Source: an uncultured Gemmiger sp. (GTDB lineage Bacteria > Bacillota > Clostridia > Oscillospirales > Ruminococcaceae). From it: a stretch of 64,000 nucleotides of DNA. The notes beneath the pieces are model-generated. The model did not search any database. It was not told the origin of the DNA and saw only the letters and a program-made list of their open reading frames with translations. Positions 44,853-54,423 of this stretch are shown here, piece by piece (within the stretch, counting starts at the first letter, position 1; each line of letters begins with the position of its first letter). Location of the stretch: assembly GCA_944388215.1 (NCBI GenBank), contig CALXHT010000005.1, positions 1 to 64,000 of the forward strand, given 5' to 3'. A program made the position numbers and the translations under genes.

Positions 44853-45464
44853 ATGCGCAACAAAAAGACCGCCATTCTGGTGATCCTGCTCGTCGTGATT
44901 ATTGCAGGGGCGGGCATCCTGTACAAGACCCTGGGCAGCCGGTACGCCCCCGATCAGCTGACGGTGGAAGAGACCCCCGCGCCCACCGCCGCACCGCAAA
45001 GCCAGGACGCCACCGCGGAAAAGGCGGACGAGGCCACCGAGGAAACCGCCCAGGCGGCGCCGGATTTCACGGCCTATGACGCCGAGGGCAACGCGGTGAA
45101 GCTGTCGGACTATTTCGGCAAGCCGCTGGTGCTGAACTTCTGGGCCAGCTGGTGCGGCCCCTGCAAGAGCGAGATGCCGGAGTTCCAGGCAAAGTACGAG
45201 GAACTGTCCGACGTGCAGTTCCTGATGGTGAACATGACCACCGGCCGGGAGACCAAGGAGGACGCCCAGGCGCTTCTCGAGCAGGAGGGCTACACCTTCC
45301 CGGTGCTCTTTGACACCGACGCCGACGCGGCAAACACCTACAGCGTCTACTCGCTGCCCACCACCTACTTCATTGCGTCGGACGGCACCATCACGGCCTG
45401 GGCCCGGGGCGCCATCGACGGCGATACCCTGCAGAAAGGCATCGACATGATCGCCGGTTCCTGA
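44853..45464 (+). CDS. TlpA/ResA-like membrane-anchored thioredoxin
   Basis: 203-residue extracytoplasmic thiol reductase. An N-terminal membrane anchor (about 8-25) is followed by an Ala/Thr/Glu-rich linker to about residue 68 and a thioredoxin fold with active site WCGPC (Cys101, Cys104) and the cis-Pro in SLPTTYF. It receives electrons from CcdA. With no cytochrome c genes visible here, the clients are probably other secreted Cys-containing proteins. AAGGAGG precedes the ATG. Confidence 0.92.
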   Translation: MRNKKTAILVILLVVIIAGAGILYKTLGSRYAPDQLTVEETPAPTAAPQSQDATAEKADEATEETAQAAPDFTAYDAEGNAVKLSDYFGKPLVLNFWASWCGPCKSEMPEFQAKYEELSDVQFLMVNMTTGRETKEDAQALLEQEGYTFPVLFDTDADAANTYSVYSLPTTYFIASDGTITAWARGAIDGDTLQKGIDMIAGS

Positions 45465-45478
45465 CCGGCATATAAACC

Positions 45479-45513
45479 AAGACGGCGGCTCCTTAGGAGC
45501 CGCTGTCTTTTTT
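45479..45513 (+). terminator. Terminator of the ccdA-tlpA operon
   Basis: 14-bp stem with one mismatch and a TTA loop, followed by six Ts. Confidence 0.9.
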
Positions 45514-45571
45514 GCATGGCTGCACCCCCGCCGGGCCATCCTGCATACAGTGGGGCAGGGAGGTGCAGAGT

Positions 45572-46036
45572 ATGAAAAAATGGGGATTTCTGGTGTTTCC
45601 CATCCTGGCGCTGGCGGTGGGCGGCCTGGCGGGCTATTTGTCGCGCACAGGGCTGGAAACCGTCTATCCGCAGCTGGAAAAGTCTCCCCTCACACCGCCG
45701 GGGGCGGTGTTTCCCATCGTCTGGGTGGTGCTGTACATCCTGATGGGGGTGGGACTGGCGCTGGTGGTATACCGGGGCGGCCCCGGCGTAAAGCAGGCGG
45801 CCCTGCTCTGGGGATTGCAGTTGGCGCTCAACTTCAGCTGGAGCCTGCTCTTTTTCGCCGGCGGTCATTACCTGGCAGCCCTGTTCTGCCTGGTGATCCT
45901 CTGGCTGGCCATCCTGGCCATGACTGCGGCCTTTGCGGTCGTCAGCCGCCCGGCGGCCTGGCTGCAGATCCCCTATCTTATGTGGGTGGCCTTTGCGGGC
46001 TACCTCAACGGCGCCGTCTGGTTGCTCAACCGGTAA
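45572..46036 (+). CDS. tspO: TspO/MBR-family membrane protein
   Basis: 154-residue protein with five transmembrane helices. Conserved TspO features are seen: SPLTPPGAVFPIVWVVLYILMG-type residues (quoted in part as PPGAVFPIVW), LNFSWSLLFF and PYLMWVAFAGYLN. Homologues bind porphyrins and may degrade or transport them or respond to oxidative stress. The ATG at 45572 follows GGGAGG by 9 bases. It is a single gene between two terminators. In an anaerobe its ligand is unclear. Confidence 0.92.
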   Translation: MKKWGFLVFPILALAVGGLAGYLSRTGLETVYPQLEKSPLTPPGAVFPIVWVVLYILMGVGLALVVYRGGPGVKQAALLWGLQLALNFSWSLLFFAGGHYLAALFCLVILWLAILAMTAAFAVVSRPAAWLQIPYLMWVAFAGYLNGAVWLLNR

Positions 46037-46042
46037 CAACCC

Positions 46043-46091
46043 AAAAAATCCCGCGGCGGATTGCCTTACCAGCGTCCGTCGCGGGATTTTT
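46043..46091 (+). terminator. Bidirectional terminator between tspO and the GH3 gene
   Basis: Outer stem of about 15 bp with one bulged pair (46043-46060 with 46075-46091), flanked by A and T runs on opposite sides, so usable in both directions. Confidence 0.88.
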
Positions 46092-46148
46092 ATGGAGTTT
46101 CTGTCACAGGATTTTCCGGCACGGTCTTTCGGGATCTTTCAGAAAGAT

Positions 46149-48419
46149 TCAGGACTGCACCGCCCGGCGCAGCGTATCCAGCAGGGCGGGCAGGGCAGCG
46201 GCCGCTTCGGGACCGCCGAAGTTCACCAGTCCCCGCAGCGGCATGGCGTCCAGCATCTGGGCCATGGCATCGGGGGGCATCAGACCGTCCCCGCCGCCGT
46301 TGGCCATGGCCTGGGCGTTGGATTCCAGCATGCGGCGCACCGGCTCCGCCGTGCGCGGGTCGGCCAGCAGGATGCCCAGTGGTGTGTTCTCGTCCACCGT
46401 CAGCGGCAGATGCCGGCGGGTGGAAAATTCCAGCGGCACCGTCATGCGGATGTCCCGGCTGGAATGGCCCAGACGCAGTTCGTACCGGCCCGGGGCAGCA
46501 TACCAGTCGTGGAGCTCGGCACTGTAGTGGCTCAGGTCCCGGGCGGTGATGGCAAAGCTGACTTCGCATTCCTGGCCCGGCTCCAGCCACACTTTCTGGA
46601 AGCCCCGCAGCGACTGCACCACCCGGCCGCCGGCCACCGGTGCGCCGGTGGCGTCGCTGACATAGAGCTGCACCACCTCGGCTCCGGCCAGGGCGCCGCT
46701 GTTGCGCACCTTCACCCGCAGGGTGACGCTGCCCTCGTCGGTGAGGGTGTCAGCGTCCAGGGCGGCATCCCGGTAGACAAACCCCGTATAGCTCAGCCCG
46801 TGGCCGAAGGGCCAGCGCACCGGCATCCGGCGCCCGTCGTACCAGCGGTAGCCCACATACACGCCCTCCCGGTAGTCGGCGGTGACGCCGTCGCCGGGAT
46901 AGTCCAGGTAGCAGGGGGTGTCCTCCAGCCGCAGCGGCCAGGTCTCGGGCAGGCGGCCGCAGGGATTGGCCTCGCCCCACAGCAGGGCGTCGGTGGCTTC
47001 GCCGATGCCCTCGCCGGCCAGATACATGCACAGCACTGCCGAAACATCCCCCGCCCAGGGGCATTCCACCGGCGCGCCGGTGTGCAGCACCACCACGGTG
47101 TTCTTCTGCACGGCCGCCACCCGGGCGATCAGGTTGTTCTGGCAGTCGGGCAGCCGCATGTGGCGGCGGTCGGCGCCCTCGCTCTCGAAAATCTCCGGCA
47201 GTCCCGCAAAGATGACCGCCACATCGGCCTCCTCGGCCAGATTGACCGCCCGCAAAAATTCATCCTCGTCCCGCTGGTCCCGGTCGGCGGGGAAGCCCTC
47301 CACATAGGAGACCTTCCGTCCCTTGGCCCGGGCAACGGCCAGCGCGCCTACGGCCGCATGGGTGTTCACATGGCTGGAACCGCCGCCCTGATAGCGCGGG
47401 GTCTCGGCAAAGGCGCCGATGTAGGCCACCTTCCGGCCCGGGTGCAGCGGCAGCGCACCCAGGTTCTGCACCAGCACGGCACTCTCCCTGGCCAGGTCCA
47501 CCGCCAGTGCATGGTCGGCGGCCCGGTTAAACACCGCCGGCGTTCTGGCAAGATCACAGGCCCGCAGCACGATGTTCAGGATGCGGGTCACCGCCCTGTC
47601 CAGCACCGCCTCGTCCAGCGCGCCGCTGCGCACCGCCTGGACCAGCTTTTCGTCGTTCACGCCGCCCGAACCCGGCATCTCCAGGTCCAGCCCGGCCGCC
47701 ACGCCGCGCACCCGGTCATTGACGGCACCCCAGTCCGACATGGTAAAGCCGGTGAAGCCCCATTCGTCCCGCAGGATCTCGTTGAGCAGCAGGGAATTTT
47801 CGCTGGCGTAGGTTCCGTTCACCCGGTTGTAGCTGCACATCAGCGTCCAGGGACGGCCCTCCCGCACCGCCGTCTCAAAGGCGGGCAGGTAGATTTCCCG
47901 CAGGGTGCGCTCGTCCATCCGGCTGTCCGCCGTCATGCGGCGGGTTTCCTGGCTGTTGGCGGCAAAATGCTTGGGACAGGCTCCCACGCCTTCGCTCTGC
48001 ACGCCCTGGATGAACCCGGCGGCCAGTTCTCCGGCCAGGAAGGGGTCCTCGCTGTAATACTCGAAGTTGCGGCCGCACAGCGGACTGCGCTTGATGTTGA
48101 TGGCGGGCCCCAGCACCACGCCCACCCCCGAAGCCCGGGCTTCCCGGCCCAGGGCGGCGCCCATCCGGCGGGTCAGGGTGGGGTCAAAGCTGGCGGCTGC
48201 CGCGCATCCGGCGGGAAAACAGACCGCCTCGATGCTCTCGTTGGGGTTGTCGCTGCCCGGCTTCTGGGTGCGCAGGCCGTGGGGACCGTCCGACACCATC
48301 ATGGCCGGAATGCCCAGCCGTTCCACCGCCTTGGTACGCCAGAAATCCGCGCCGGAACACAGGCCGGCCTTTTCCTCCAGGGTCAGGGCCTGCACCAGCT
48401 CTTCCACCGTAGCGCTCAT
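46149..48419 (-). CDS. Glycoside hydrolase family 3 beta-glucosidase
   Basis: 756-residue retaining glycosidase without signal peptide, so cytoplasmic. The TIM-barrel domain has DGPHGLR, the substrate segment KHFAANSQE and the catalytic nucleophile Asp229 in GFTMSDWGAV. The second alpha/beta sandwich domain follows, and a fibronectin-III-like domain (RVKVRNSGALAGAEVVQLY) is near the C-terminus. About 100 extra residues end the protein. It would release glucose or a related sugar from imported beta-linked oligosaccharides. AAGGAG lies 9 bases before the ATG. Confidence 0.93.
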   Translation of the reverse strand: MSATVEELVQALTLEEKAGLCSGADFWRTKAVERLGIPAMMVSDGPHGLRTQKPGSDNPNESIEAVCFPAGCAAAASFDPTLTRRMGAALGREARASGVGVVLGPAINIKRSPLCGRNFEYYSEDPFLAGELAAGFIQGVQSEGVGACPKHFAANSQETRRMTADSRMDERTLREIYLPAFETAVREGRPWTLMCSYNRVNGTYASENSLLLNEILRDEWGFTGFTMSDWGAVNDRVRGVAAGLDLEMPGSGGVNDEKLVQAVRSGALDEAVLDRAVTRILNIVLRACDLARTPAVFNRAADHALAVDLARESAVLVQNLGALPLHPGRKVAYIGAFAETPRYQGGGSSHVNTHAAVGALAVARAKGRKVSYVEGFPADRDQRDEDEFLRAVNLAEEADVAVIFAGLPEIFESEGADRRHMRLPDCQNNLIARVAAVQKNTVVVLHTGAPVECPWAGDVSAVLCMYLAGEGIGEATDALLWGEANPCGRLPETWPLRLEDTPCYLDYPGDGVTADYREGVYVGYRWYDGRRMPVRWPFGHGLSYTGFVYRDAALDADTLTDEGSVTLRVKVRNSGALAGAEVVQLYVSDATGAPVAGGRVVQSLRGFQKVWLEPGQECEVSFAITARDLSHYSAELHDWYAAPGRYELRLGHSSRDIRMTVPLEFSTRRHLPLTVDENTPLGILLADPRTAEPVRRMLESNAQAMANGGGDGLMPPDAMAQMLDAMPLRGLVNFGGPEAAAALPALLDTLRRAVQS

Positions 48420-48460
48420 CTTCGTAGACTCCTTTTTTACATTTTTCGTTGCTTTGATAC

Positions 48461-48489
48461 ATTATACCACGGCATCTATGTTAAAATAA
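48461..48489 (-). promoter_or_regulatory. Promoter of the GH3 gene
   Basis: Minus strand: TTATTT, 17-base spacer, consensus TATAAT, about 40 bases before the ATG. The -35 is weak. Confidence 0.6.
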
Positions 48490-48504
48490 AGGAAATTGTG
48501 TAAA

Positions 48505-48533
48505 TTTACAACAGGCTTTGTTACAACTACGAT
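48505..48533 (+). promoter_or_regulatory. Probable promoter of the two-component/lipoprotein cassette
   Basis: TTTACA, 17-base spacer, TACGAT. TTACAAC occurs twice here (48506 and 48521, 15 bases apart), a possible OmpR-type direct repeat for autoregulation. Confidence 0.5.
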
Positions 48534-48578
48534 ACAAACGGGATGTAGGATACAGGAGAACAGAAAAGGAGTCATGGG

Positions 48579-49235
48579 ATGACACAGGTTTTGATTGTGG
48601 AGGATGAACACCTCATTGCGCGGCTCATCGAGATGAGCCTGACGCGGGCCGGGTACGCCTGCACGGCGGCGGGGGACGGCCGCACCGCCGCCGATCTGAT
48701 CGAAGAGAAGGACTACGACCTGGCCCTGCTGGACATCATGCTGCCGGGGCTGGACGGCTACGAACTGCTGGACTATCTGCGGCCCCAGGGAGTGCCGGTG
48801 ATCTTCATCACGGCCAAGGGCACCGTGAAGGAGCGGGTGGAGGGCCTGCGCCGGGGGGCGGACGACTACATCGTCAAGCCCTTTGTGGTGGAGGAACTGC
48901 TGGCCCGGGTGGAATCGGTGTTACGGCGGGCCGGACGGGGCAATGTGATGCAGGCCTTCGACGTGGTGCTGGACGTGGGGGAACACACGGTGACCCAGAA
49001 CGGCAAGCCGGTGGACCTGACCCCCAACGAGTTTGAACTGCTGGAACAGCTCATGCGCAACCGCGGGGCGGCGCTCTACCGGGACACGCTCTATGAGCGG
49101 GTGTGGGGCGGCGACCGGGCCGAGACCGACACCCGCACGCTGGATCTGCACATCATGCGGCTGCGGCGCAAGCTGCACTGGTATGACCATATCGAGACCG
49201 TTTACCGCATCGGCTACCGCTTAAAGAAGGAGTAA
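48579..49235 (+). CDS. OmpR/PhoB-family response regulator
   Basis: 218-residue regulator. The receiver (1-120) has VEDE, phosphoacceptor Asp52 in LLDIMLPGLDG, FITAKG and IVKPF. The C-terminal winged helix has LTPNEFELLEQLMRN and TLDLHIMRLRRKL, the recognition region. It is first in a cassette of six genes, with the kinase beginning 4 bases after its stop. It likely controls the cassette and perhaps other envelope genes. Confidence 0.93.
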   Translation: MTQVLIVEDEHLIARLIEMSLTRAGYACTAAGDGRTAADLIEEKDYDLALLDIMLPGLDGYELLDYLRPQGVPVIFITAKGTVKERVEGLRRGADDYIVKPFVVEELLARVESVLRRAGRGNVMQAFDVVLDVGEHTVTQNGKPVDLTPNEFELLEQLMRNRGAALYRDTLYERVWGGDRAETDTRTLDLHIMRLRRKLHWYDHIETVYRIGYRLKKE

Positions 49236-49239
49236 CCCC

Positions 49240-50586
49240 ATGCGCTACGCACAAAAACTGATCTGTCTGTTGCTGCTGGTTCTCAGCGCCTCCTTTGGCG
49301 TTGGGGGCTGTTATCTGTTGTACAGCGACTTCGGCGTCCAGCTGGAGCGCACCGGCACGGCCAACGCCGCGGCCCATGCCCAGACCTGCACGCTGCTGCA
49401 GACCGAGATCCTCGATCTGCAGCGCCGTGGCGACGACACCGGCGACGAGACGGTGGCCGCTTTGCTGGAAGCCCAGGGGACGAAGGCGGCGCTGTGGCGG
49501 GGCCAGACACTTTTGTACAGCGCGCTGTCGGCGCCCTGTGACGCCCCGCTGGAAAACGGCACGATGCGCACAGTGCGCAGCGGCGACGGGGTGACGGCGC
49601 TCTACGGCAGCGATCTGCAGGGAGACCTGCACCTGGTCAGCTCTTTTGATCTGACGGGATTGTACCGGGATCGGGACGCCAGTCTGCGGCGGTTCCTGGG
49701 CCTGGAAGTGGTGGTGCTGGCGGCGGGCGCCGCGGTGATGGCGCTGCTGGCCCGCCAGGTGACGCGGCCGCTGCGGGTGCTCACCACCACCAGTGCCGAG
49801 ATCGCGGGGGGCGACTATGCCCGGCGCACGGCGCTGCACACGGGGGACGAGATCGAACAGGTGAGCCGCAGCTTTGACAAGATGGCGGACGCCGTGCAGG
49901 AAAAAATCGCCGACCTGGAGGCGGATGTGCAGAAGCGGGAGGACTTCATGGGTGCCTTCACCCATGAGCTGAAGACCCCCATGACCAGCATCATCGGCTA
50001 TGCCGACGTGCTGCGCAACCTGCAGACCGACCCGGAGGAACAGCGGGAGGCGGCGGCCGCCATCTACCACGAGGGACGGCGGCTGGAATCGCTGAGCCAG
50101 AAACTGCTGGCTCTGCTGGCGCTGGGCGGCGAGACGCTGGAACTCACGGCGGTGGACCTGGCATCGCTGTGGCGGCCGCTGCGGGCGGCCTGCCCGTCGG
50201 TGACGGTGCAGACCCCTGCGGGGCACTGGGTGGTGCGGGGTGACGCCGACCTTTTGCTGGACCTGCTCTGCAATCTGGTGCAGAACAGCGCCAAGGCCAG
50301 CGCCCCCGGCACGCCGGTGGAGGTACACTGCCGGGATGACGGCCCTGCCGTGACCCTGGCGGTGGAGGACCAGGGCTGCGGCATCCCCCAGTCGGAGATC
50401 GACCGGGTCACCGAGCCCTTTTACATGGTGGACAAATCCCGCGCCCGCAAGCAGGGGGGCAGCGGTTTGGGGCTGGCGCTCTGCAAGCGGATCGCGGCGG
50501 CCCACGGCAGTGACCTGGTCATCGAGAGCACGCCGGGCCGCGGCACCACGGTGCGGGTGACCCTGCAGAAAGGAGGCACCCTATGA
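49240..50586 (+). CDS. HAMP-containing sensor histidine kinase
   Basis: 448-residue kinase with two transmembrane helices (about 7-29 and 152-172) around a 120-residue extracytoplasmic domain that has no domain I recognise. A HAMP linker follows (RPLRVLTTTSAEIAGGDY), then His242 in FTHELKTPM, NLVQNSAKAS and GSGLGLALCK. It phosphorylates the preceding regulator. Its stop overlaps the next start by four bases, tying the kinase to the following membrane protein, which may be a sensing partner. Confidence 0.92.
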   Translation: MRYAQKLICLLLLVLSASFGVGGCYLLYSDFGVQLERTGTANAAAHAQTCTLLQTEILDLQRRGDDTGDETVAALLEAQGTKAALWRGQTLLYSALSAPCDAPLENGTMRTVRSGDGVTALYGSDLQGDLHLVSSFDLTGLYRDRDASLRRFLGLEVVVLAAGAAVMALLARQVTRPLRVLTTTSAEIAGGDYARRTALHTGDEIEQVSRSFDKMADAVQEKIADLEADVQKREDFMGAFTHELKTPMTSIIGYADVLRNLQTDPEEQREAAAAIYHEGRRLESLSQKLLALLALGGETLELTAVDLASLWRPLRAACPSVTVQTPAGHWVVRGDADLLLDLLCNLVQNSAKASAPGTPVEVHCRDDGPAVTLAVEDQGCGIPQSEIDRVTEPFYMVDKSRARKQGGSGLGLALCKRIAAAHGSDLVIESTPGRGTTVRVTLQKGGTL

Positions 50587-51455
50587 ACCTTGCACGGCAT
50601 CCCCGCGTTGTAGCGGGGCTTTGCACGGCGGCGGTGCTGGCCTGTGCGTCGGTGCCGGCGGTGTTCCTGACGGCGGTGGACGCGGCCGTGCTGGGCCGCA
50701 GTGCAGCGGTACAGAATGCCTATACGGCGCCCACCCCCAAGGGGGAGGACTACTACATTCTGAGCCAGCTGACAGCCCGGCAGCGCCAGAGCAGCTGGGC
50801 CTACACGCCGCCCTCCGAGGGGGATGCCTCCCTGGCGCTGAAAATGTACATCGCTGCCCAGAACAGTCTGGAGAGCATGCTCAACGGCTATGACTACCGG
50901 GATACGGTGAACGCGGCGCTGCAAAGCCTGGCGGACCAGGGAGTGATCGATGCCTCCTGGGCCCAGTGGGCCACCGACTGGGAGGAGAGCGAATACTACC
51001 AGGCCTACAACGGGCAGTCCTATGCGCTGGACGTGCCCTACTATACCACCGACAGTCTGGGCTTTGTCACCCTCAAGCGGTTTGCGCTGGAACAGGGGTC
51101 GCTGTACACCGTGTTCAGCCTGACCATGGACAGCCGCACCGGCGTGATGACCCAGGTGTGGATTTCGGCGCCGCGGCAGGGGGAGGAGGCACCGCCCGCC
51201 CCCGACGAGGCCGGTCTGCGGGCCTTTGCGGCCCAGGCCGGGCTGGAAAGCCTGGGCGACTGGGCGGTGCCCGACGAGACGCCCTATTCCCATGCACTGT
51301 ACAGCCAGAACGGACAGGCGCTCATCACCGCCGCTGTAAGCCCCTACCAGTATTCCGGGTGGGCCAACAACACCACGATTACCGGGGACCGCTGGTTCCT
51401 CAGCCTGAGCCTGGAACCCTGCTCCCCGGAGGAACTGCCCACCCTGGTATCCTGA
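50583..51455 (+). CDS. Membrane-anchored extracytoplasmic protein of the two-component cassette
   Basis: 290-residue protein of unknown family. A signal anchor or uncleaved signal spans about residues 9-34 (VVAGLCTAAVLACASVPAVF). The rest is predicted outside the cell, rich in Tyr, Ser and Gln, with no motif I can name. It overlaps the kinase stop (ATGA) and is followed within 30 bases by three lipoprotein genes. The tight coupling to the kinase suggests an accessory sensor or inhibitor, similar in position to YycH/YycI-like partners, but no homology is claimed. Confidence 0.7.
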   Translation: MNLARHPRVVAGLCTAAVLACASVPAVFLTAVDAAVLGRSAAVQNAYTAPTPKGEDYYILSQLTARQRQSSWAYTPPSEGDASLALKMYIAAQNSLESMLNGYDYRDTVNAALQSLADQGVIDASWAQWATDWEESEYYQAYNGQSYALDVPYYTTDSLGFVTLKRFALEQGSLYTVFSLTMDSRTGVMTQVWISAPRQGEEAPPAPDEAGLRAFAAQAGLESLGDWAVPDETPYSHALYSQNGQALITAAVSPYQYSGWANNTTITGDRWFLSLSLEPCSPEELPTLVS

Positions 51456-51481
51456 CTGTGTTTTGAACAGGAGGATTTTGT

Positions 51482-52912
51482 ATGAAACGCTTTGCCTCTT
51501 TTGGTCTGACGGCAGTGCTGGCTCTTACGCTGACAGCCTGCGCCGCCGCGCCCCGAACCCCGGAGCCGGAAACTGCCCGGACACCCGAGACGGCCACCGC
51601 AGAAACCGCGGCGGAACCGTCCGGTTTTTACAGGACAGGGACCACCTTCAACACAGGGGCGCGTTTCTACTCTTTGCAGCCCCATAGCCCGGGCTATGTC
51701 CTGGTCACCGAGACCGACTATGCCGCTGCCAGCTGTCGGGTCCTCTGCAGCATACCGGGTTGTTCCCACGATTCCCCGGATTGCCCTGCCTGGTTCCCCG
51801 GAACGGGACTGGAATACAGCCTTTTCACCGCGGGGGAGGATGTCTACCTCTACCACAGCACACCGGCCTTGGCCTACGACGGCAGCTGGGAACAATACCG
51901 TGCCGAGGTGGTGGAACCTGCGCTGGAAGATCCGAACGGCCATACCGAGGAGGAACTCATCCGCTATTACCAGAACTGTTACCGGGAAGCCGTCACGCCG
52001 GCCTGCCTGTACCGGATCAGGGAGGGCGGTATGACCCGGGAGACCATCGGGCTGTCCCGTCAGATCCCCAATATCGGGCTCTCCTGGTGTGACGGCGTTG
52101 CGCTGTACGGCCAGTACAGCGCACAAAACGGCGATACCGAGGGGTGCCGCATCAGTCTGGCAGACGGACAGGTGTCCACCTTCCCCATGATGGAAAATGA
52201 ACTGATCCGCGGCGCGGAGAAGGACCGGCTGCTGACCAGCCGGATCGTCACCGACGCGCCGCTGCCCGACCCGGCGGTGGTCGGCTGGGATATCTACGAA
52301 GCGGCCATGCAGAATACCGTGGTGGAATTTGACTGGCTGAACCCGTCCACCGGGGCGCGGAGCAAGGTGCTGGAACAGCCGGGGGACGGCACGACGGACG
52401 GCACAGCGTCCTTCCGCGGTCTGGTCAACGGGATGCTCTGTTTTGTGGGCTACGGCGAGGAAGACGAGGCCGCCGTGCGGGTGCTGGACAGTGCCACCGG
52501 GCAGTGGCAGACGGTCCTGCAGACCTTTCCGGACCCGTCGGCGCAGCTGCGCAGCGAACCCATGGCGGCGCTGCCGGCAGCGGCAGAGCGGCAGGCAAGG
52601 TATCTCCGCCTGGAGGGCTCGGATGTCTGGCAGGGACTGAACCTGGGTTGGATTCTGGACAGTGAGAACGGCGAACTCTATCCCGTTTCCCAGAAAGTGG
52701 AGGGCGCGCTCTATGAGACGGCCGTGATGCCGCTGGCACTGACGGACGACGGACGCTTTCTGCTCTGTACGGCCCAGAAGGACAGCGGGGAGGAACCCAT
52801 CTCGGCCTATGGCATTGCGGACCTTCGTGTGGAGGACTGTTACAGTCTGCAGCCTGTGGAGGATTTTCTCCAGGGGCGCACAAACTATACCCCGGTGACG
52901 ATGCCGGAGTGA
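51482..52912 (+). CDS. Paralogous CCHC-motif lipoprotein 1
   Basis: 476-residue lipoprotein, first of three tandem paralogues. The signal ends in LTLTAC with Cys20. A Thr/Pro/Glu-rich linker leads to a large beta-rich domain. Near its start is Cys89-x4-Cys94-x-His96-x4-Cys101 (LCSIPGCSHDSPDCPAW), shared by all three copies. Repeated strand patterns (LADGQVSTF, STGARSKVLE, SATGQWQTV, DDGRFLL) suggest a beta-propeller. The C-terminus FLQGRTNYTPV is also shared. AGGAGG precedes the ATG. Function unknown, perhaps a surface ligand or metal-sensing module for the kinase. Confidence 0.75.
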   Translation: MKRFASFGLTAVLALTLTACAAAPRTPEPETARTPETATAETAAEPSGFYRTGTTFNTGARFYSLQPHSPGYVLVTETDYAAASCRVLCSIPGCSHDSPDCPAWFPGTGLEYSLFTAGEDVYLYHSTPALAYDGSWEQYRAEVVEPALEDPNGHTEEELIRYYQNCYREAVTPACLYRIREGGMTRETIGLSRQIPNIGLSWCDGVALYGQYSAQNGDTEGCRISLADGQVSTFPMMENELIRGAEKDRLLTSRIVTDAPLPDPAVVGWDIYEAAMQNTVVEFDWLNPSTGARSKVLEQPGDGTTDGTASFRGLVNGMLCFVGYGEEDEAAVRVLDSATGQWQTVLQTFPDPSAQLRSEPMAALPAAAERQARYLRLEGSDVWQGLNLGWILDSENGELYPVSQKVEGALYETAVMPLALTDDGRFLLCTAQKDSGEEPISAYGIADLRVEDCYSLQPVEDFLQGRTNYTPVTMPE

Positions 52913-52931
52913 TCGGACAGGAGAATTCTGT

Positions 52932-54398
52932 ATGAAACAACGTGTTTTCCCGGGCCTGACGCGGGCCCTTTTCCTGGCGGGCGCGCTGGCCTTCGGTCTT
53001 GCCGCCTGCGGTACACCGGCCGATGTGGTGTCCACCCCGCAGCCCACCCGGACACCCGAAACCGCCCCCGCAGAGGCCACCCCGGCGGGGGACTTCTACA
53101 CCATCAGTTCCCGCTATCTCGCCGACTTCGGCTTCAACACGGGGGATGCCTGGTACTCTCTGGAGGGGCATCTCGGGTATGCCCTGGTTATGAAAACCGA
53201 CTATGCCACCGCCACCCGGCAGGTGCTCTGCAGCGTGCCGGGCTGCACCCATGATTCGGAATCCTGCCCGGCCTGGCTGCCGGGGCATGGAAACGAGGTA
53301 AGGATCTTCACGGCGGGAGACACGGTCTGTGTCTACCACCCGGTGGCCACCATGCACTACACAGGCAGCTGGGAGGACTATTACGCCGAGATCGTGGAAC
53401 GCTGGCTGAAAGAGCGTCCCCAGGGCTGGGAGGACCTGACCGATGAGGAACTGGTGGCATGCTGCCGCGGCCAGTATGAGGAGCGTTCCGCCCCGGCGGG
53501 CCTCTATTGCATCGAGGGGGACGGCGCCTCCCGGCGGGATATCCCGGTGTCCCAGGACCTGGCCAATGTGGTCGTGGGCTGGTGCGACGGCACGGCGCTG
53601 TACGGTTATGAGTTGTCGCAACCCGCAACCGGCAATTCCACCGGGTATAGGATCTCCCTGGCGGACGGCAGCGTGACCACCTTCCCCCTGCAGCAGCAGG
53701 AGGAGATTCTCGGCGCCGAGGGTACCCGGCTGCTCACGTCCCATACGGTCACCGAGATACCACTGCCCGACTACAACGCCGAAGGCTGGGATGCCTACCG
53801 GGCGGTCCTGCAGAACGCCACGGTGGAATATGACTGGCTGGACCCGGCCACCGGTGCCCGCACCAAGGTGCTGGAACGCCCCCATGATGGTTCTACCTTT
53901 GGCAATGCGGATTTCTTCGGCCTGCTGGACGGCAAGCTCTATTTTGAAGATCGGACGCCGTTGGAGAACGGAGACTTCCAACGCGAGGCCTTCTGTGCCT
54001 ACGACACCGCCACCGGCCAGTGGCAGGACCTGCTGCGGCCCATTCCCAACGAGAGCATGCAGCTGGGCAATGTGACGGTGGCGGCATTGCCCGGCAGCGC
54101 CGAACAGCAGGGGCGGTATCTCTGGATCAGCGGCTCCGACAATGTCAGCGGTGAAAACCTGGGCTGGATGCTGGATACCCAGAGCGGAAAACTCTTCCCG
54201 GTGACCCAGAAGATGGAGGGGGAGGAAGTCTCCAACTGGGTCGCGGGGGTCGTCGCCCTCACGGACGACGGACGCTTCCTGGTCCGGACCGCACGGCAGC
54301 AGGACGAATACGGTGGTCCGGTGTACGTCTACGGTCTTATCGACGCCGAAGCCTATTTGCAGGGCAGCACCGACTATACGCCCGTTGCGGCGTCCTGA
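52932..54398 (+). CDS. Paralogous CCHC-motif lipoprotein 2
   Basis: 488-residue copy starting 19 bases after copy 1. Lipobox FGLAAC with Cys26, then a Thr/Pro/Ala linker. The signature is Cys100-x4-Cys105-x-His107-x4-Cys112 (LCSVPGCTHDSESCPAW). Propeller-like strands (LADGSVTTF, ATGARTKVLE, TATGQWQDL, DDGRFLV) align with those of its neighbours, and the end is YLQGSTDYTPV. It has an AGGAGA site before the ATG. The copies have diverged considerably in between, so the duplication is not recent. Confidence 0.75.
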   Translation: MKQRVFPGLTRALFLAGALAFGLAACGTPADVVSTPQPTRTPETAPAEATPAGDFYTISSRYLADFGFNTGDAWYSLEGHLGYALVMKTDYATATRQVLCSVPGCTHDSESCPAWLPGHGNEVRIFTAGDTVCVYHPVATMHYTGSWEDYYAEIVERWLKERPQGWEDLTDEELVACCRGQYEERSAPAGLYCIEGDGASRRDIPVSQDLANVVVGWCDGTALYGYELSQPATGNSTGYRISLADGSVTTFPLQQQEEILGAEGTRLLTSHTVTEIPLPDYNAEGWDAYRAVLQNATVEYDWLDPATGARTKVLERPHDGSTFGNADFFGLLDGKLYFEDRTPLENGDFQREAFCAYDTATGQWQDLLRPIPNESMQLGNVTVAALPGSAEQQGRYLWISGSDNVSGENLGWMLDTQSGKLFPVTQKMEGEEVSNWVAGVVALTDDGRFLVRTARQQDEYGGPVYVYGLIDAEAYLQGSTDYTPVAAS

Positions 54399-54423
54399 TA
54401 TATCCATACCGGAGGTGTAGCGT

